A stretch of DNA of 64,000 nt from Metabacillus crassostreae (GTDB taxonomy: Bacteria; Bacillota; Bacilli; Bacillales; Bacillaceae). Made by a program: the position numbers and the translations under genes. Below the pieces are notes generated by a model. It worked only from the letters and a program-made list of their open reading frames with translations. It was not told the origin of the DNA and did no database searches. This document shows positions 36,384 to 46,308 of this stretch, in pieces (the stretch's first letter is position 1; every line of letters begins with the position of its first letter). The stretch covers positions 62,001 to 126,000 of the forward strand of contig NZ_JAFBDU010000008.1 in NCBI RefSeq assembly GCF_016908395.1, in the 5' to 3' direction.

Positions 36384-36836
36384 TTAATCAATCATCACAG
36401 CTACATTTAATGTTCCATTGTTTTGAAATAAAACGTCTAGCTCCACCGCTTCTTTAAAGCCTGAAATTTTTGAGTTACCATCTAGAATTGTTGGTGATGT
36501 TATATCAATCGTTATTCCATTAGCGGAAACATTTGTGCAAAATCCTCCAGAAATCATATTACCAAGCTCTCCAGCAAAGGATTTTAACATATCTCCCTCA
36601 ATCTCCATACCAAACATCATGCTTCCAACTGAACTAAATAGTGATACTTCACCTTTATATAGAATTTTACCTTTTATTTCGCCTGTTAAACCAACAAGAA
36701 CAGCAAATTTCAAGGTGATTTCTTTACTACCAGTTTTTGAATCCACTTTAACAGTTTGTAGAGGAATAATTTGTTTAATTGAATCCATCATCGCTTCTTG
36801 AATCGTTGTTACTATTTTTAAATCTGTTGCACTCAT
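36384..36836 (-). CDS. CheX-like CheY-P phosphatase
   Basis: The 150-residue protein has the CheC/CheX/FliY fold. Only one phosphatase motif is present, GELGNMISGGF at about residues 88-98, with the Glu and Asn of the E-x-x-N catalytic signature. CheX dephosphorylates CheY-P and so resets chemotactic signalling. The ATG at 36836 follows GGAGGTG at ideal spacing; an upstream in-frame start overlaps the preceding chemoreceptor gene. Being last in an operon with an MCP and STAS/PP2C proteins, it probably belongs to that pathway and not to the main fla/che operon. Confidence 0.85.
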   Translation of the reverse strand: MSATDLKIVTTIQEAMMDSIKQIIPLQTVKVDSKTGSKEITLKFAVLVGLTGEIKGKILYKGEVSLFSSVGSMMFGMEIEGDMLKSFAGELGNMISGGFCTNVSANGITIDITSPTILDGNSKISGFKEAVELDVLFQNNGTLNVAVMID

Positions 36837-36868
36837 TCCTACACCTCCCTCCACATTAGTAATCATAA

Positions 36869-38563
36869 TCATAGTTTAAATTGCTTCAATTCCTCTTGAA
36901 GTTTCTCTGCAATTTTTGCTAAATCCTTCGCACTATTAGCAACTTCTTCAATTGTTGCACTTTGTTCCTCTGTTGATGCTGCTGCTTCTTCAGATAAAGC
37001 TGCAGATTCTTCAATTACCTCTGACACAGATTCGATTGATTGCAATACAGATTCTGCATAACCTTTTAGTTCTTGGAATATTTCCTTTACTGACAGCACT
37101 CCATTTTCCGTTTCTTGAACATTTTCAACAATTTTATGAAGAGATTCTCCACCCTTTTCAATTAATTGTACCTGTTCTTTTACAGAAACAAGGTTTGTCT
37201 CCATTGTGTTGACTGTTACCTTAGTTTCTGACTGAATATCTTCAATAAGTGTTGTGATCTGATTTGCAGCAGAATTTGATTGTTCAGCTAGCTTTCTCAC
37301 TTCATCTGCTACAACAGCAAACCCTTTACCATTTTCACCAGCTCGAGCAGCCTCAATCGCAGCATTTAAAGCTAATAAATTCGTTTGATTAGAAATATCA
37401 GATATAACGGTAATAATACTACCGATTTCTTCAGACCGACTACCTAATTTTTGGATCGATTCGGTTGCAAATTCTACAGTACTTGTCACTTTCCCTAAAT
37501 GTTGGATAGCTTCGTTTATAGCTTTATTACCATAGTCCGCTTCTTTTGTAGATCGCATCGCAAGATCTAATGTTCCTTCTATGATTTCCCCACCACTATC
37601 AACTCGATCTGTTGTTATCCGCATATTATCTAAGATATTATTAACCTCTGTTGTTTGTCTTGATACACCTGAGGCAATTTCAGTTGTTGTTAAAGCAATT
37701 TGGTTACTCATTTCACCTGTGACATCAGCACTTGCAGCCAACTCTTCAGAGGTAGCAGCAGCTTGTTCGGCCGTATCCTTCACATTGGTGATTAAGTTTT
37801 TAAGATTAGTAGACATTAAATTAACGGATTGTGATAAATCGCCTATTTCATCTTTCAGTTTTGTTTCAATAACTTCACCTGTTAAATCACCTCGAGCTAT
37901 TTGTTCAGATAAAACCGTCATTTTTCTTAACGGCTGGATTTGTCTATGAATGATGAATAACATGATTAGTGCAATAACTATTAACTCCACAACACCTGTT
38001 AAAATTAGATTGTTTGTAAAGCTAGAAACCATTGAGTCATATGTTTCTGCTGAGTGACCAACAAATAACATCCCAATAATTTCACCTGAAGCATTCTTAA
38101 TTGGTTCATAAATTGTAACGAGTTTTTCTCCTACAACAATGGCCTCACCGATATATGTTTCGCCTTGCTTCAATGTAACATCTGCAACTGCGTCAGAGAC
38201 CTTGGTACCGATCGCTCGTGTTCCGGATTCATCCTTCACATTCGTTGAAACCCGTGTATCATTTAGAAAAATCGTAACAGCATTACTTGTTAACTCACCA
38301 ATGGCATCTACCATTTCGTTATTATCGTTAACCTTTGTTTCACCCTTATAAAGTTCACCATTATTTATTGACCATGAACCAGGATTTTGTTCATCAATTA
38401 AACCTTCCGCAACCTTTAAATCACTAGCTAAATTCTTTTCAGCAACATGTAATACTTCCTTTTTGATTGTCCATACTGATTCGAAAATTAATATTGAGCT
38501 TCCGATAAGAAACAACAATAAAAACCAAAAAGTTAATTTCCCTTTAACACCTAGTTTTCTCAT
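36869..38563 (-). CDS. Methyl-accepting chemotaxis protein with single-Cache sensor
   Basis: The 564-residue receptor has a membrane helix at about 11-30, an extracellular domain of about 145 residues (with [22 protein letters not shown], typical of sCache_3-type domains), a second helix near 185-207, a HAMP domain (about 208-262) and the signalling coiled coil with [20 protein letters not shown] and [12 protein letters not shown]. sCache_3 domains often bind carboxylates. Its start overlaps the STAS gene by four bases, so it is translationally coupled to a partner-switching module, an unusual context for a receptor. Confidence 0.93.
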   Translation of the reverse strand: MRKLGVKGKLTFWFLLLFLIGSSILIFESVWTIKKEVLHVAEKNLASDLKVAEGLIDEQNPGSWSINNGELYKGETKVNDNNEMVDAIGELTSNAVTIFLNDTRVSTNVKDESGTRAIGTKVSDAVADVTLKQGETYIGEAIVVGEKLVTIYEPIKNASGEIIGMLFVGHSAETYDSMVSSFTNNLILTGVVELIVIALIMLFIIHRQIQPLRKMTVLSEQIARGDLTGEVIETKLKDEIGDLSQSVNLMSTNLKNLITNVKDTAEQAAATSEELAASADVTGEMSNQIALTTTEIASGVSRQTTEVNNILDNMRITTDRVDSGGEIIEGTLDLAMRSTKEADYGNKAINEAIQHLGKVTSTVEFATESIQKLGSRSEEIGSIITVISDISNQTNLLALNAAIEAARAGENGKGFAVVADEVRKLAEQSNSAANQITTLIEDIQSETKVTVNTMETNLVSVKEQVQLIEKGGESLHKIVENVQETENGVLSVKEIFQELKGYAESVLQSIESVSEVIEESAALSEEAAASTEEQSATIEEVANSAKDLAKIAEKLQEELKQFKL

Positions 38564-38898
38564 CCATTTTCTCCTTTACAGTCTTCTATGTTGTCACTTA
38601 TGATGAAAAGCTGATCTAGCTTTGCAATGTGAAATAGTTCTTTTATAAATCCTTTTTGGATTATAAGATGTACTTTTTTTTCATTTTCGATATATTTTAA
38701 AAATGTGACAAATAACCCCATGCCTGTGCTATCTATTGCTTTAAGTTCAGTTAAATCAAACACATAGGCAGGCGATTCATGATCAATTGCTTCAATTAAG
38801 ACTTCCTTTATTGGCTGTGTTCGACCATAGCTAAGCTTACCTTCAATAACAAAAAGTTGATTTCCATCAAACTGATTTATTTTAATCGTAGGATTCAA
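38560..38898 (-). CDS. STAS-domain anti-sigma factor antagonist-like protein
   Basis: The 112-residue protein is a single STAS domain. The phosphorylation site is visible as [19 protein letters not shown], with Ser57 in the usual position. In partner-switching systems the unphosphorylated form binds an anti-sigma kinase and frees its target. The gene lies two bases after the HATPase gene, as in RsbV/RsbW or SpoIIAA/SpoIIAB pairs, but no sigma factor gene follows. The next gene is a chemoreceptor, overlapping by four bases, so the output may be on chemotaxis signalling. Confidence 0.9.
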   Translation of the reverse strand: MNPTIKINQFDGNQLFVIEGKLSYGRTQPIKEVLIEAIDHESPAYVFDLTELKAIDSTGMGLFVTFLKYIENEKKVHLIIQKGFIKELFHIAKLDQLFIISDNIEDCKGENG

Positions 38899-38900
38899 AA

Positions 38901-39320
38901 TTAATCGCTCCTTTTCTTTTTCACCAAAACTGTATATAATTCTTCTTCATGTTCTCGATGAAAAGAGATAGAATCGACTAGTTCTTTTATTAACAGTAGT
39001 CCTCGTCCTCTTTCATTATGAAGAAAATCCTCTAAATCATGTGTTAAAGCCTCCTGTGGAACACCACCACATTCATCAGTTACCTGAATAATATATTCTT
39101 CCTCCTTCATCTCCACTTCTGCATACAGTTTATACTGATGAGCAGTATCTCCATATTTATTAATTGTTGCTTCAAAAGAGTTAACAAGAAGCTCATGAGT
39201 AATAAAGCAAATATGCTCTTGTAATGAACAAGAATAATCCTCAAACTTATCCCTAAGTGCATCCTCAAAACTTTCAATTTCATCAAGATCACAAGACAAC
39301 TGTACGTCCCATTTAAACAT
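38901..39320 (-). CDS. Anti-sigma-type serine kinase (HATPase, RsbW-like)
   Basis: The protein of about 139 residues has a GHKL ATPase domain of the RsbW/SpoIIAB type: an N-box-like FITHELLVNSFEATINKYG, VTDECGGVPQEALT as G1, and HNERGRGLLLIKELVDSI as G2. It should phosphorylate the adjacent STAS protein and sequester a partner. The start is taken as the ATG five bases after GGGGTG; a GTG two codons earlier is too close to that site. It follows the PP2C gene by a short gap and precedes the STAS gene by two bases, so the three form a complete kinase, antagonist and phosphatase set. Confidence 0.88.
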   Translation of the reverse strand: MFKWDVQLSCDLDEIESFEDALRDKFEDYSCSLQEHICFITHELLVNSFEATINKYGDTAHQYKLYAEVEMKEEEYIIQVTDECGGVPQEALTHDLEDFLHNERGRGLLLIKELVDSISFHREHEEELYTVLVKKKRSD

Positions 39321-39332
39321 AATCACACCCCA

Positions 39333-40532
39333 TTATTTCAACGTAATCGTTACCGCACAGACGTCATCTTCAAGGTAGTCAATAGCATTAATTTTTTCTT
39401 TTAAGTATGGTATAAAAGCTATTCCATTTAAAACTGTCTGTTGATATCTATTCTTTAATCGTGGAATCACTTTGTTGGTATTACCCTTTTCCATGAATTG
39501 ATCTAAAACACCATCAGAATACAAGAGAATTTCTGATGAGGTCGTGTATGGAACTCTTGTTTCTAGACGTGGTAATTCAGAAACAATCCCTAAAGGCAAG
39601 CTTCCCTCATCAAGCAATACCACAGCTCCATCTCTACTTAATAAAAACCCCGCTGGATGGCCGGCATTATAATAGTGTAATTCCTGTGTATTTGTATCGA
39701 TTAATAAATAGATACCAGTAACAAATGTAGAAACTTGATCATTATATTTAAACCAATCTTTAATTGATTTATTTAACTCATTCATTACATCAAATGGACT
39801 GTTTTTTTCAGTTGAAATGGACTTCAAAATCGGAGTAATAGCCATACCAATTAAAGCAGATGAAACACCGTGCCCCATGACATCAAGTACAATCGCTGTA
39901 TAAATACCATCATTTACTTTATCCCAACGACAAAGATCACCTGATAAATGAGAAGAAGGAGTATATAAGAAGTCTATTGTTATTCTTTCATCGTTCAAAT
40001 CATCACTTATAAAAGATCTTTGAATATTTTTAGCTAGATTCAGCTCTTTCGTCATTTGCTGTTCATAGTGAGTTAATCTTGAATATGCTTCTTCTAATTC
40101 AACGGTTGTACTAATAAAGCTCGCATACAATTCTAAAACATGAATATCTTCTTTCTTTAACATATTTGGCTTAGGATCTAATGCACATAAAGTTCCGAAA
40201 ATTGATCCATCTTCTAGCACAATTGGAACTCCAATATATGAACCAATTTTAAATTCATCTGTCACAGCTAAATCTTTTACTAGAACATTGCTAGATGTAT
40301 CACTAATTAAAAGAGGCTCTCGTTTATTTGCCACAATATTACAATATGATTCTTCAATAGGCTTATTAACTCCATCTGGAATGATACAGCCATCCTGCAT
40401 AACAAGCTTTTCTAAAATTTTAAATCGATTATTTCTTGTTGTGGAAACAAAGAAAGAGCTACTCGGTATTCTTTCACTGATTAATTGGAGAACATCATAT
40501 GCTGCTTTATCAAACTTTTTTAGTTTTTCCAC
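39333..40532 (-). CDS. GAF-domain PP2C (SpoIIE/RsbU-type) phosphatase
   Basis: The 399-residue soluble protein has an N-terminal GAF sensor domain (about 15-160, with EPLLISDTSSNVLVKDLAV and YIGVPIVLEDGSIFGTLCALD), a short coiled coil (about 155-175, ELNLAKNIQRSF) and a PP2C domain with HLSGDLCRWD, AIVLDVMGHGVSSALIG, NAGHPAGFLL and LLYSDGVLDQ, which carry the metal-binding aspartates. It should dephosphorylate the downstream STAS protein in response to a small ligand or redox signal. It is the first gene of a five-gene operon ending in cheX. Confidence 0.92.
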   Translation of the reverse strand: MEKLKKFDKAAYDVLQLISERIPSSSFFVSTTRNNRFKILEKLVMQDGCIIPDGVNKPIEESYCNIVANKREPLLISDTSSNVLVKDLAVTDEFKIGSYIGVPIVLEDGSIFGTLCALDPKPNMLKKEDIHVLELYASFISTTVELEEAYSRLTHYEQQMTKELNLAKNIQRSFISDDLNDERITIDFLYTPSSHLSGDLCRWDKVNDGIYTAIVLDVMGHGVSSALIGMAITPILKSISTEKNSPFDVMNELNKSIKDWFKYNDQVSTFVTGIYLLIDTNTQELHYYNAGHPAGFLLSRDGAVVLLDEGSLPLGIVSELPRLETRVPYTTSSEILLYSDGVLDQFMEKGNTNKVIPRLKNRYQQTVLNGIAFIPYLKEKINAIDYLEDDVCAVTITLK

Positions 40533-40791
40533 AGTTCGCCCACTCTACCTCAATTTTATTATAGTAAAAAAACACTTACCTTCTATATCGACAAAATTCT
40601 ACAATATTTTAGGGGTTGACAGGAGGTATTAAAAGATTTTTGAAACTATTTACCTAATAGATATAAAGAAACGAAAGAAATTCGAGTTAGAAGGAAATTT
40701 ATTAGAGGTTTGCTTATTAGTTAGTAAAAAAGAAAGATTGTTGAAACTCTGAATTACAAAATAAATTAAACACAGTTTGAAGGGCTCTAGT

Positions 40792-41181
40792 TTGGAGATT
40801 CTCTATATAAAAGTTGCAGCAATTGTTGTTGCTGTGATTTTCATTTTAATTGCCATTTTTCAATTTCTGCTTTTATTAAAACGATCTTTGGAGGAAATAT
40901 AGCTGGGGTGGTAAATATTAAGGAGTACTACCTAAACGAAAGCGATTTAAGAGCTTGCTATCTGAATTGATATTACTTTTGATGGCGTTTATTTAGTTCA
41001 TACGAATGCTTTAACGATAAAGTTCGTTCCAACGTCTATCTTTGTGTGGTGTATGACTATATTTATGGAGTTAAACACTTCTAGGAATCTAGCATCAAAA
41101 AATAAAAAAGAAAGAATGGTCATGATTCCCTTATCATTTATCACATTTATTTCTTGTTTATTTGTTTTAATAAATAGCTAA
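40792..41181 (+). pseudogene. Decayed four-helix membrane protein gene
   Basis: A TTG-started frame reads LEILYIKVAAIVVAVIFILI and then LLLLKRSLEEI before a stop. In a second frame the same DNA gives KYSWGGKY and, after an in-frame stop, GVLPKRKRF; a third frame resumes as SIFVWCMTIFMELNTSRNLA, SKNKKERMVMIP and a hydrophobic end. Together this matches the layout of a small Bacillus membrane family with a conserved WGG-(x)n-LPKRLR motif and a closing SKSKxE(R/K) segment, recalled from memory. At least two frameshifts and two stops show it is dead. Confidence 0.6.
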
Positions 41182-41314
41182 TAGGTGTTAAGAGGTGAGA
41201 GTTTTTATACATAATAAGCTGACCCAAAGGTGTTAGAATCAACGGACATTGGAATCAGCGAATCGTTTCTATGTTAACTTATCATCTTCGTTCAGTTTTT
41301 TACCAACTAAATAT

Positions 41315-41734
41315 TTATATACTTTTATGTAACACTGGTGAAGAGAGGTTAATCATTGTGTAGGGCTGACCATATTCCATTGTCTCATCTATAAATCTCT
41401 CTAAACTTTCATTGTTATCTGTAACAACTTTCACTAAATAACTATATTGACCTGTTAATCTATGACACTCAATCACAACAGGGTTATTCTTACAAAATTC
41501 TCTAAACGCCTTACACCGATGTGTTTCAACTAAAATAAACGCTTTTACTGGTTTATCTATTTTATCTGGATTTATATTCGCTTTATACCCTTCAATTACA
41601 CCTTGTTCTTCTAATCTTCGTACTCTTTCTGTTACAGCTGGTGTTGATAACGCAACTTTTTTTCCTAGATCAGTCATTGAAATTCTACCTTCATTTTGAA
41701 GGATGGTTAGAATTTCACGATTTACATTGTCCAT
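41315..41734 (-). CDS. Lrp/AsnC-family transcriptional regulator
   Basis: The 139-residue regulator has an N-terminal helix-turn-helix (RISMTDLGKKVALSTPAVTERVRRLEEQGVI) followed by a RAM ligand-binding domain (PVKAFILVETHRCKAFREF, CHRLTGQYSYLVKVVTDN, LERFIDETMEYG). Family members respond to amino acids and form octamers on DNA. The ATG lies five bases after AAGGTGAG; a GTG two codons upstream is also open. It is divergent from a two-gene unit (DUF1272 protein and cysteine hydrolase), which it may regulate. Confidence 0.9.
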   Translation of the reverse strand: MDNVNREILTILQNEGRISMTDLGKKVALSTPAVTERVRRLEEQGVIEGYKANINPDKIDKPVKAFILVETHRCKAFREFCKNNPVVIECHRLTGQYSYLVKVVTDNNESLERFIDETMEYGQPYTMINLSSPVLHKSI

Positions 41735-41878
41735 GCACACTCACCTTCAATTCTATTTATAAATTGCATAATTTCCTTATATTCTTAAGAATAGCAGTTC
41801 AAACTCCTTATAAATAGTATATATCTTACATTTTATTTAACTTAAAATTAGATTAATACATATAAAGGAGGCTATACA

Positions 41879-42058
41879 GTGGGATTAGCGATGAAGAATA
41901 CTTGTGAAAAATGTCATGATTCTATTCGAGATGATGCGTATATTTGTGTTCATGAATGTACTTTTTGTGATGATTGCACAAAGAAAATGATCTTTATTTG
42001 CCCAAATTGTGGAGGGGAATTAGTTAAGAGGCCTAAACATCTAAATAAAATAAGGTAA
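41879..42058 (+). CDS. DUF1272 small cysteine-rich protein
   Basis: This 59-residue ORF begins with GTG eight bases after AAAGGAGG. It contains CEKCHDSI, ICVHECTFCDDC and FICPNCGGELVKRP, the Cys spacing of the DUF1272 family, a predicted zinc-binding treble-clef-like fold of unknown function. It is 17 bases upstream of an isochorismatase-like hydrolase gene and probably cotranscribed with it. DUF1272 genes are often found next to small-molecule modifying enzymes. Confidence 0.85.
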   Translation: MGLAMKNTCEKCHDSIRDDAYICVHECTFCDDCTKKMIFICPNCGGELVKRPKHLNKIR

Positions 42059-42075
42059 TAAATGGAGGCATAAAA

Positions 42076-42663
42076 ATGAAAAGAGCACTTATCATTATTG
42101 ACGTACAAAATGCTTTCTTTGATCCAAGTTGGGGAATGCGTAATAATCTTCAAGCAGAAACTAACATTAATCAGCTATTAAGTTTATGGAGAGAAAGTAA
42201 ACAAGAAGTTATATTCATTCAGCATATATCTAAAAATCCCAACTCGCTTTTTTATCAAAAAAAATCCAGCTCTCTAATCAAAGAAATAGTCCAGCCAGCA
42301 GCAGATGAAAAGATTATCAAAAAAGAAGTTAATAGCGCTTTTATCAATACTTCACTTAAGGAGCATCTTGTTAAGAATGAAATTTCAGATGTCGTAATCG
42401 TTGGGTTAACAACACCTCACTGTGTTTCTACAACAACTCGGATGAGCGGGAACTTAGGCTTTAATACATTCCTAATTTCAGATGCTACAGCATCATTTGG
42501 TTTATATGATCATAATGACCAATATATTGATGCAGAAACAATCCAAAATGTCTCACTAGCAACATTACATAAAGAGTTTGCCACAGTTTTAACGACAGAT
42601 GAGTATATTAGAGCCTATTTGGGGTCTGACCCCAAAAGCATAAAAAACGAGGATGGGACATAA
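42076..42663 (+). CDS. Isochorismatase-family cysteine hydrolase with repeat-derived C-terminus
   Basis: The 195-residue protein has the cysteine hydrolase fold: nucleophile-activating Asp in ALIIIDVQNAFFDP, a Lys in IIKKEVNSAF and the catalytic Cys in VGLTTPHCVSTTTRMSG. Members hydrolyse amides such as nicotinamide, or isochorismate; the substrate is not fixed by sequence. The last five codons and the stop lie inside the 330-bp repeat copy B, preceded by a GGGGTCTGACCCC palindrome. The native C-terminus was therefore probably replaced when the repeat arrived. The catalytic core is intact. Confidence 0.88.
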   Translation: MKRALIIIDVQNAFFDPSWGMRNNLQAETNINQLLSLWRESKQEVIFIQHISKNPNSLFYQKKSSSLIKEIVQPAADEKIIKKEVNSAFINTSLKEHLVKNEISDVVIVGLTTPHCVSTTTRMSGNLGFNTFLISDATASFGLYDHNDQYIDAETIQNVSLATLHKEFATVLTTDEYIRAYLGSDPKSIKNEDGT

Positions 42664-42985
42664 GTATTTAAGCTAATGAAAAACCCGAATTATTAGGTGA
42701 TATGTCAATTAAACATTCGCCTAATAGTTCGGGTTTTTATTTGCAGTTTTTTGATTTTGCATACTATTTTTAAGAACTAGTGTAATGGAGCGGAAGACAT
42801 TTGACTCCTGCGGGTGCAGAGGAAAGGCTGAGACCCCACAGGCGCGCAGCTTACGAGGAGGCTTAGCTTCCTCCCCGGCGAATCTTATGTCTGCAGCGCA
42901 ATGGAACGAACTTGTTTCTTTCAACTTAACTGAATTTAGGTTTATTCGTCTTGTTGAATGATTTCTTTAATTATGTCCCAGCCTC
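42649..42985. repeat. Composite mobile repeat, copy B (inverted relative to copy A)
   Basis: Bounded by GAGGATGGGACATAA and TTATGTCCCAGCCTC, an inverted repeat with one mismatch. It contains the CCCGAATTATTAGG/CCTAATAGTTCGGG hairpin, then the GC-rich block with GACTCCTGCGGGTGCAG, GAGACCCCACAGGCGC and GAGGAGGC. This is copy A (6577-6907) in reverse order and orientation. Its left end supplies the stop codon of the hydrolase gene. Confidence 0.8.
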
Positions 42986-43004
42986 GTTTACTAATCTTAA
43001 CTCA

Positions 43005-44492
43005 TTAGTGATTTGCTACTTTATTAAGTCCGCCTGGTTTATTATGAACGGCTATTTTCTCAATAAGCTTGTTACTTTCGGAATTTAGACCTATTAAATT
43101 CACCTTCACACCATTTTGGTGGTATTTAATGACAACTTTATCAATAGCACCAACCGCAGAATCATCCCAAAGGTGTGCCTGTGTTAAATCTAAATCAATT
43201 TCTTTAACATTTTCTTTATAATCAAATTCTTTAACAAAATCTGTAACAGAAGCAAAGAATAATTGACCTGATACACGGTAAACCTTCTTACTAGATCTAT
43301 CAGAAGATAAGCTTGTTACCTTTACTTTTGATATTTTTGCAGCGAAGAATATCGCACTTAAAATAATCCCAACAAGAACACCTTTAGATAAGTCATGAGT
43401 CATAATAACAGTAATGACTGTAACGACCATAACTAACGTATCTGTTAAAGGTACTCTGTGCAAGGTCTTTAATGAAGACCAATCAAATGTACCGATAGAA
43501 ACCATGACCATAACTCCAACAAGTGCTGCCATTGGTATTTGAACAAGGAAGTCATTTAATAGTAAAATTAGCACCATTAAGAAAACCCCTGCAACTAATG
43601 CAGATAATCGTCCTCTACCACCTGACTTAACATTGATTACTGATTGACCAATCATCGCACATCCTGCCATACCGCCAAAGAATCCTGAAACAATATTGGC
43701 AATACCTTGACCACGTGCTTCTTTATTTTTGTCACTATCTGTATCTGTCATATCATCTACAATTTGTGCCGTTAATAAAGATTCCACTAATCCTACAATC
43801 GCAATCGAAAGAGAATATGGAAAGATAATTTTCAATGTTTCAAAGTTTAATGGAATATCAGGTAATAAAAACAATGGTAATGCCTGTGTTAATTCACCCA
43901 TGTCACCAACAGTTCTAACACCACTTCCAGTCATAAATGCAATGAGTGTGATCACAACAATTGCTACTAGTGGTGATGGCACAACCTTTGTAAAACGTGG
44001 CAGAATATAAATAATAGCTAGTGCTCCAGCTACCATTGCAAACATCGGCCATGATTCACCTGCAAAATGTGGAATTTGTGATGTAAAAATCAAAATAGCT
44101 AATGCATTAACGAAACCTGTCATAACCGAACGGGGAACAAATTTCATTAGCCTTCCTAATTTTAAAACACCCATAATAATCTGAATGATACCAGTAAGAA
44201 TGGTTGCAGCAAGTAAATATTGCAATCCATAATCAGCAACTAAAGTTACCATCAACAGAGCAGTAGCCCCTGTTGCAGCTGAAATCATTCCAGGACGTCC
44301 TCCAACAAAAGCAATTGTCACCGCAATACAAAAAGATGCGTATAATCCTATCATCGGATCTACACCTGCAATGATTGAGAAAGCAATTGCTTCAGGAATT
44401 AATGCAAGAGCAACCACTATACCTGCTAATACATCACCTTTGATATTTCCAAACCAAGAATATTTAATTGTACTTAAATCCAAAAAAGACAC
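43005..44492 (-). CDS. SulP-family anion transporter, paralogue 1
   Basis: The 495-residue SLC26/SulP permease has 10-12 membrane helices, the family signature region [24 protein letters not shown] (about 31-54), [18 protein letters not shown], and a cytoplasmic STAS domain from about 390 ([38 protein letters not shown]). SulP proteins carry sulfate, bicarbonate or other anions, often with sodium or proton coupling. It is divergent from a close paralogue across a 350-base gap. The start has AAAGGGAG upstream, and an 8-bp inverted repeat lies just before that. Confidence 0.93.
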   Translation of the reverse strand: MSFLDLSTIKYSWFGNIKGDVLAGIVVALALIPEAIAFSIIAGVDPMIGLYASFCIAVTIAFVGGRPGMISAATGATALLMVTLVADYGLQYLLAATILTGIIQIIMGVLKLGRLMKFVPRSVMTGFVNALAILIFTSQIPHFAGESWPMFAMVAGALAIIYILPRFTKVVPSPLVAIVVITLIAFMTGSGVRTVGDMGELTQALPLFLLPDIPLNFETLKIIFPYSLSIAIVGLVESLLTAQIVDDMTDTDSDKNKEARGQGIANIVSGFFGGMAGCAMIGQSVINVKSGGRGRLSALVAGVFLMVLILLLNDFLVQIPMAALVGVMVMVSIGTFDWSSLKTLHRVPLTDTLVMVVTVITVIMTHDLSKGVLVGIILSAIFFAAKISKVKVTSLSSDRSSKKVYRVSGQLFFASVTDFVKEFDYKENVKEIDLDLTQAHLWDDSAVGAIDKVVIKYHQNGVKVNLIGLNSESNKLIEKIAVHNKPGGLNKVANH

Positions 44493-44522
44493 TCTCCCTT
44501 TAACATTTTTTTATTTTTTTAT

Positions 44523-44545
44523 GACTTTCAACTCTCATGAAAGTC
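44523..44545. promoter_or_regulatory. Inverted repeat between divergent SulP genes
   Basis: The 8-base arms GACTTTCA and TGAAAGTC with a 7-base spacer lie about 30 bases upstream of the first SulP start. It could be an operator or a leader hairpin; no T-run follows on the minus strand. Confidence 0.4.
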
Positions 44546-44844
44546 GGGTCCGTTATTAACATAAAGAATTATATATGGTTTTGACGAATTTGTGAAATTT
44601 GATGTAAGCGGAAACATTAAGTGAATTCTCTATCGTTCTTTATTTATCGAACAATAACACGTACAAAACATAAAAATAAGGTAATAGAAGCCCTTTTTAT
44701 CTTTTACATTTATTGTTGTTATAAAAACGCATCTCAACCTACATCAAACAATGTTAGTCCCCTTTTATTTAATCTTTTATGAAAATATGATTTGTTAAAA
44801 AACCTCTTGTACATAATAAGCATTATGGAATGGAGGTAAAAAAA

Positions 44845-46293
44845 GTGGAGCATCTTTCTTATAAAGATTCTTGGTTCGGAAATATCAGAGGTGACATTTT
44901 ATCAGGATTGGTTGTTGCACTTGCACTCATTCCTGAAGCTATAGCTTTTTCGATCATTGCAGGTGTTGACCCAATGGTTGGGCTTTATGCTTCCTTCACG
45001 ATTGCTGTTACAATTGCCTTTGTTGGTGGCAGACCTGGAATGATCTCAGCTGCAACAGGTGCTATGGCTTTATTGTTTATAGATTTGGTCAAAGATCATG
45101 GCCTAGAGTATCTTCTTGCTGCAACAATATTAACTGGTATTCTTCAAATTCTTTTTGGGATCTTTAAGTTATCAAGGTATATGAAGTTCATTCCAAGATC
45201 GGTTATGGTTGGGTTTGTTAATGCATTAGCCATTTTAATCTTCACCTCTCAACTTCAGCATTTTGAAGGAGAAAGCTATGTTATTTATATTTTAGTTGGT
45301 CTTACATTAGCGATCATCTATTTGCTACCGTATTTAACGAAAGTCATTCCATCTACCCTAGTAGCAATTGTTGCTTTAACGGTTTTAGTTATCATGATGA
45401 ATATCGATGTGAGAGCAGTTGGTGATATGGGAGAAATTTCACGAACTTTACCAATGTTTTTAATACCAAATATACCATTTACACTTGAAACCTTATTGAT
45501 TATTTTCCCTTATTCTATAGCCCTAACAATTGTCGGCTTATTAGAATCTCTTTTAACGGCCACAATTGTGGATGATATGACAGATACACCGAGTGATAAA
45601 AATATTGAAAGTAGTGGACAGGGTATTGCAAATATCATTACGGGTTTTTTTGGTGGAATGGCGGGGTGTGCCATGATCGGACAATCTGTTATTAACGTTA
45701 AATCTGGAGGTAGTCGGCGTTTATCTGCTTTGGTTGCAGGAGTATTCCTCATGTTCTTAATTATCGTGTTAGGAGATATTGTTGTTCAAATCCCCATGGC
45801 TGCTCTTGCTGGTGTGATGATTATGGTTTCAATAAGTACATTTGACTGGAATTCCATTAAAACGCTAGGTATTATACCAAGAAGTGATGCAATTGTGATG
45901 ATTGTCACAGTCATTACTGTGATTTATTCTCATAATTTAGCTATTGGTGTATTTACTGGTATTTTCTTAAGTGCGATCTTTTTCGTTTCGAAAATATCAA
46001 AGATACGTGTAGAAAGTCACTTAAAAGGAGATACAAGAATATATAGCATAAATGGCGAATTATTCTTTGCATCGGTAACAGAGTTATTAACACATTTTGA
46101 CTATAAAGAAGACATTAAATCAGTTGAAATAAACTTAACTCGATCACATATTTGGGATGATTCAGCCGTAGCTGCCATTGATAAAATTGTATCAAAATTT
46201 GAAGAAACAGGTAAAAATGTAAATGTGACAGGCTTAAATGAAGAAAGCACAGAATTAATTGGAAAACTAGCAAATAAACTGAACTCCCATTAG
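44845..46293 (+). CDS. SulP-family anion transporter, paralogue 2
   Basis: I select the GTG at 44845, which has GGAGG at good spacing; the ATG five codons upstream overlaps that site. The product of 482 residues closely parallels the divergent paralogue over its whole length ([61 protein letters not shown]-terminal STAS with [14 protein letters not shown]). The pair probably arose by duplication and inversion. A universal stress protein follows 15 bases later, a frequent partner of bacterial SulP permeases. The transported anion may be bicarbonate or sulfate. Confidence 0.93.
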   Translation: MEHLSYKDSWFGNIRGDILSGLVVALALIPEAIAFSIIAGVDPMVGLYASFTIAVTIAFVGGRPGMISAATGAMALLFIDLVKDHGLEYLLAATILTGILQILFGIFKLSRYMKFIPRSVMVGFVNALAILIFTSQLQHFEGESYVIYILVGLTLAIIYLLPYLTKVIPSTLVAIVALTVLVIMMNIDVRAVGDMGEISRTLPMFLIPNIPFTLETLLIIFPYSIALTIVGLLESLLTATIVDDMTDTPSDKNIESSGQGIANIITGFFGGMAGCAMIGQSVINVKSGGSRRLSALVAGVFLMFLIIVLGDIVVQIPMAALAGVMIMVSISTFDWNSIKTLGIIPRSDAIVMIVTVITVIYSHNLAIGVFTGIFLSAIFFVSKISKIRVESHLKGDTRIYSINGELFFASVTELLTHFDYKEDIKSVEINLTRSHIWDDSAVAAIDKIVSKFEETGKNVNVTGLNEESTELIGKLANKLNSH

Positions 46294-46308
46294 CAGGAGG
46301 TGTGTAAA

